Shown one piece after another: positions 5,509 to 5,509 of a stretch of 5,509 bases of DNA. Origin of the DNA: an uncultured bacterium (GTDB lineage Bacteria; Planctomycetota; Phycisphaerae; Phycisphaerales; SM1A02); contig CAIWNO010000445.1 in assembly GCA_903914045.1 (NCBI GenBank), forward strand, positions 1-5,509, written 5' to 3'. A program made the translations under genes and the position numbers. The notes below the pieces were generated by a model that had not been told where the DNA came from, ran no database searches, and saw only the letters and a list, made by a program, of their open reading frames with translations. How positions within the stretch are numbered: position 1 is the stretch's first letter; each line of letters begins with the position of its first letter.

Positions 5509-5509
5509 A

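Noticed and set aside
5408..5509. Plus-strand frame MKLTVKRPEI... open to the right edge
   Set aside because: Only 34 codons are visible, there is no good ribosome-binding site or promoter for the plus strand, and it sits on the predicted eboD promoter. It is kept as a possibility in the edge finding but not annotated.
1..5509. tRNA, rRNA, CRISPR array, insertion sequence or attachment site
   Set aside because: I found no cloverleaf-like sequence, no regularly spaced repeats, no transposase or integrase and no terminal inverted repeats. Repeats present are short and confined to gene gaps.

Overview
The window reads as one co-directional block on the minus strand. It holds five complete genes and one gene cut by the left edge; transcription runs from right to left. 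Every spacing between genes is short (about 66 to 100 bases), and no convincing gene lies on the plus strand. GC is moderate to fairly high, with many GCGCG-type words. Only the leftmost gene has a clear Shine-Dalgarno sequence. Weak ribosome-binding sites, a TlpA-type thioredoxin, a DHA2 efflux pump and an Ebo-type gene pair would fit a Planctomycetes/Verrucomicrobia-like bacterium, possibly an environmental or metagenomic one. This taxonomic guess is inference and weak.

Right part (about 2804-5509), in transcription order: possibly the tail of an upstream gene together with a candidate promoter; a dehydroquinate-synthase-fold sugar phosphate cyclase that I recognise as EboD; a 101-residue protein of unknown function; and a TatD-type metal-dependent hydrolase that I recognise as EboB. 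EboB and EboD belong to the ebo/edb gene cluster, known in cyanobacteria (linked to export of the scytonemin precursor) and in Pseudomonas (edb, repellence of nematodes). Its chemistry is unsolved. Here the order is D, unknown small gene, B rather than the canonical A-B-C-D-E-F, so this looks like a rearranged form of the system.

Middle and left part (1-2715): a 14-helix DHA2-type major facilitator exporter, a class I glutamine-amidotransferase-like gamma-glutamyl hydrolase (peptidase C26/PuuD-like), and the N-terminal 120 residues of an exported TlpA-like thioredoxin. The sequence does not show whether these belong functionally with the ebo genes. The exporter directly downstream of eboB is suggestive, because ebo clusters are associated with making or moving a small metabolite across the inner membrane. 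The C26 enzyme could process a gamma-glutamyl-linked metabolite or be unrelated housekeeping. The thioredoxin appears to have its own promoter and ribosome-binding site.
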